6,098 bases of DNA, taken from NCBI GenBank assembly GCA_028289305.1, contig JANQQO010000047.1, forward strand, positions 1 through 6,098, given 5' to 3'. Positions 5,585-6,098 of this stretch are shown here, piece by piece (position 1 is the first letter of the stretch; every line of letters starts with the position of its first letter). This DNA comes from Rickettsiales bacterium. Lineage in GTDB: Bacteria > Pseudomonadota > Alphaproteobacteria > Rickettsiales > JANQQO01. Position numbers and translations under genes: made by a program. The notes under the pieces are model-generated. The model searched no databases and was not told the origin of the DNA. It was given only the letters and a program-made list of their open reading frames with translations.

Positions 5585-6098
5585 AAGAGGCAATTTTTTT
5601 GACCAATGTCGTCGTACTATGCCCTTTGGATAGCGGTGCTAAGAACACCTTCCCACCATAGCTGGTGACAAACTCGCCGCCCACCACTTCTTCTTTCGTA
5701 TAATCCGCGCCTTTAACCAGCACATCGGGGCGTATCGCGGTGATGAGCTCCATCGGCGTATCGTCACGAAACAAGATCACCATATCCACCGCTTCCAGCG
5801 AGGCGAGCACGGCCGCCCGCGCCATTTCATTTTGCACCGGCCGGTTTTCACCTTTAAGCCGACGCACCGAATCATCGCTATTCAAGCCGACAATCAGCCG
5901 GTCACATTTCCCCTTCGCCTGCTCAATCAGCGAGACATGGCCTGGGTGAATCAGGTCAAAACAACCATTGGTGAAGCCAATCTTCGCCCCATCATCCCGC
6001 CAATGCGCAATCTGCGTGAGCGCATTCGCTTGCGGCAAAATCTTGCGTGCGCTCGCCACCAAATCATGCGTCAGCAAAGCGGTCTTCAAATCCGTACG
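5583..6098 (-). CDS. hldE: Heptose 1-phosphate adenylyltransferase domain, 3' part of hldE-type gene
   Basis: A nucleotidyltransferase (cytidylyltransferase-like) domain that transfers AMP to D-glycero-D-manno-heptose 1-phosphate, making the ADP-heptose precursor of the LPS inner core. GFTNGCFDLIHPGH, with the HxGH nucleotide-binding motif (codons at about 5948-5937), is followed by DRLIVGLNSDDSVRRLKG, the RPV segment, RPDVLVKGADY and a C-terminal KGHSTTTLVKK. All match the HldE/RfaE C-terminal domain. The frame is open to the right edge. The first residues (RTDLKTALLTHDL) resemble the linker that follows the sugar-kinase domain in bifunctional HldE. The first possible internal start is a TTG at 6089 with only three codons visible before it. 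I therefore read this as the 3' end of a longer bifunctional gene; a stand-alone HldC/RfaE2 enzyme is the alternative. Confidence 0.88.
   Translation of the reverse strand, partial: RTDLKTALLTHDLVASARKILPQANALTQIAHWRDDGAKIGFTNGCFDLIHPGHVSLIEQAKGKCDRLIVGLNSDDSVRRLKGENRPVQNEMARAAVLASLEAVDMVILFRDDTPMELITAIRPDVLVKGADYTKEEVVGGEFVTSYGGKVFLAPLSKGHSTTTLVKKIAS

Noticed and set aside
1..6098. CRISPR arrays, tRNA or rRNA genes.
   Set aside because: No regularly spaced repeats and no cloverleaf or rRNA-like sequence was seen on either strand; coding genes occupy nearly the whole window.

Overview
The window looks like chromosomal DNA of a Gram-negative bacterium, most likely an alphaproteobacterium of middling GC content. 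A heptose-phosphate adenylyltransferase domain (LPS inner core) indicates an outer membrane. The wording of the HldE and NfuA-type proteins resembles alphaproteobacterial homologues. No alignment could be run, so the taxonomic call is inference. Genes are packed tightly: the longest intergenic gap is about 115 bases, and no stretch over 300 bases lacks a gene.

Left part (1-3309, minus strand). A two-gene unit reads leftward. First comes a UDP-glucuronate decarboxylase (UDP-xylose synthase). Eleven bases later comes a very long open frame of 783 codons that runs off the left edge without a stop. I checked this frame codon by codon. It encodes a membrane-anchored protein with an Ig-like domain followed by a GH42-like (clan GH-A type) barrel. 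The pairing suggests making and trimming, or sensing, a xylose-containing surface polysaccharide, but this is inferred from context only.

Centre (3310-4320). A compact divergent promoter region separates the UDP-xylose unit from a rightward pair: a pterin-4a-carbinolamine dehydratase, and a VanX/DdpX-type D-Ala-D-Ala dipeptidase starting at GTG five bases after the dehydratase stop.

Right part (4321-4957). A ParD/ParE-type toxin-antitoxin module has its own TTGACA promoter, a direct repeat over the -35, a strong ribosome binding site, and a one-base TAATG overlap between antitoxin and toxin.

Right edge (4962-6098, minus strand). A NifU-like iron-sulfur scaffold/carrier converges on the toxin gene with a four-base gap. 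Its predicted promoter would give an essentially leaderless mRNA. Upstream of it is the 3' part of an hldE-type gene ending in a small intrinsic terminator, with the nfu promoter immediately after.

Most genes are ordinary housekeeping or envelope functions. The least explained item is the large anchored GH42-like protein encoded at the left edge.
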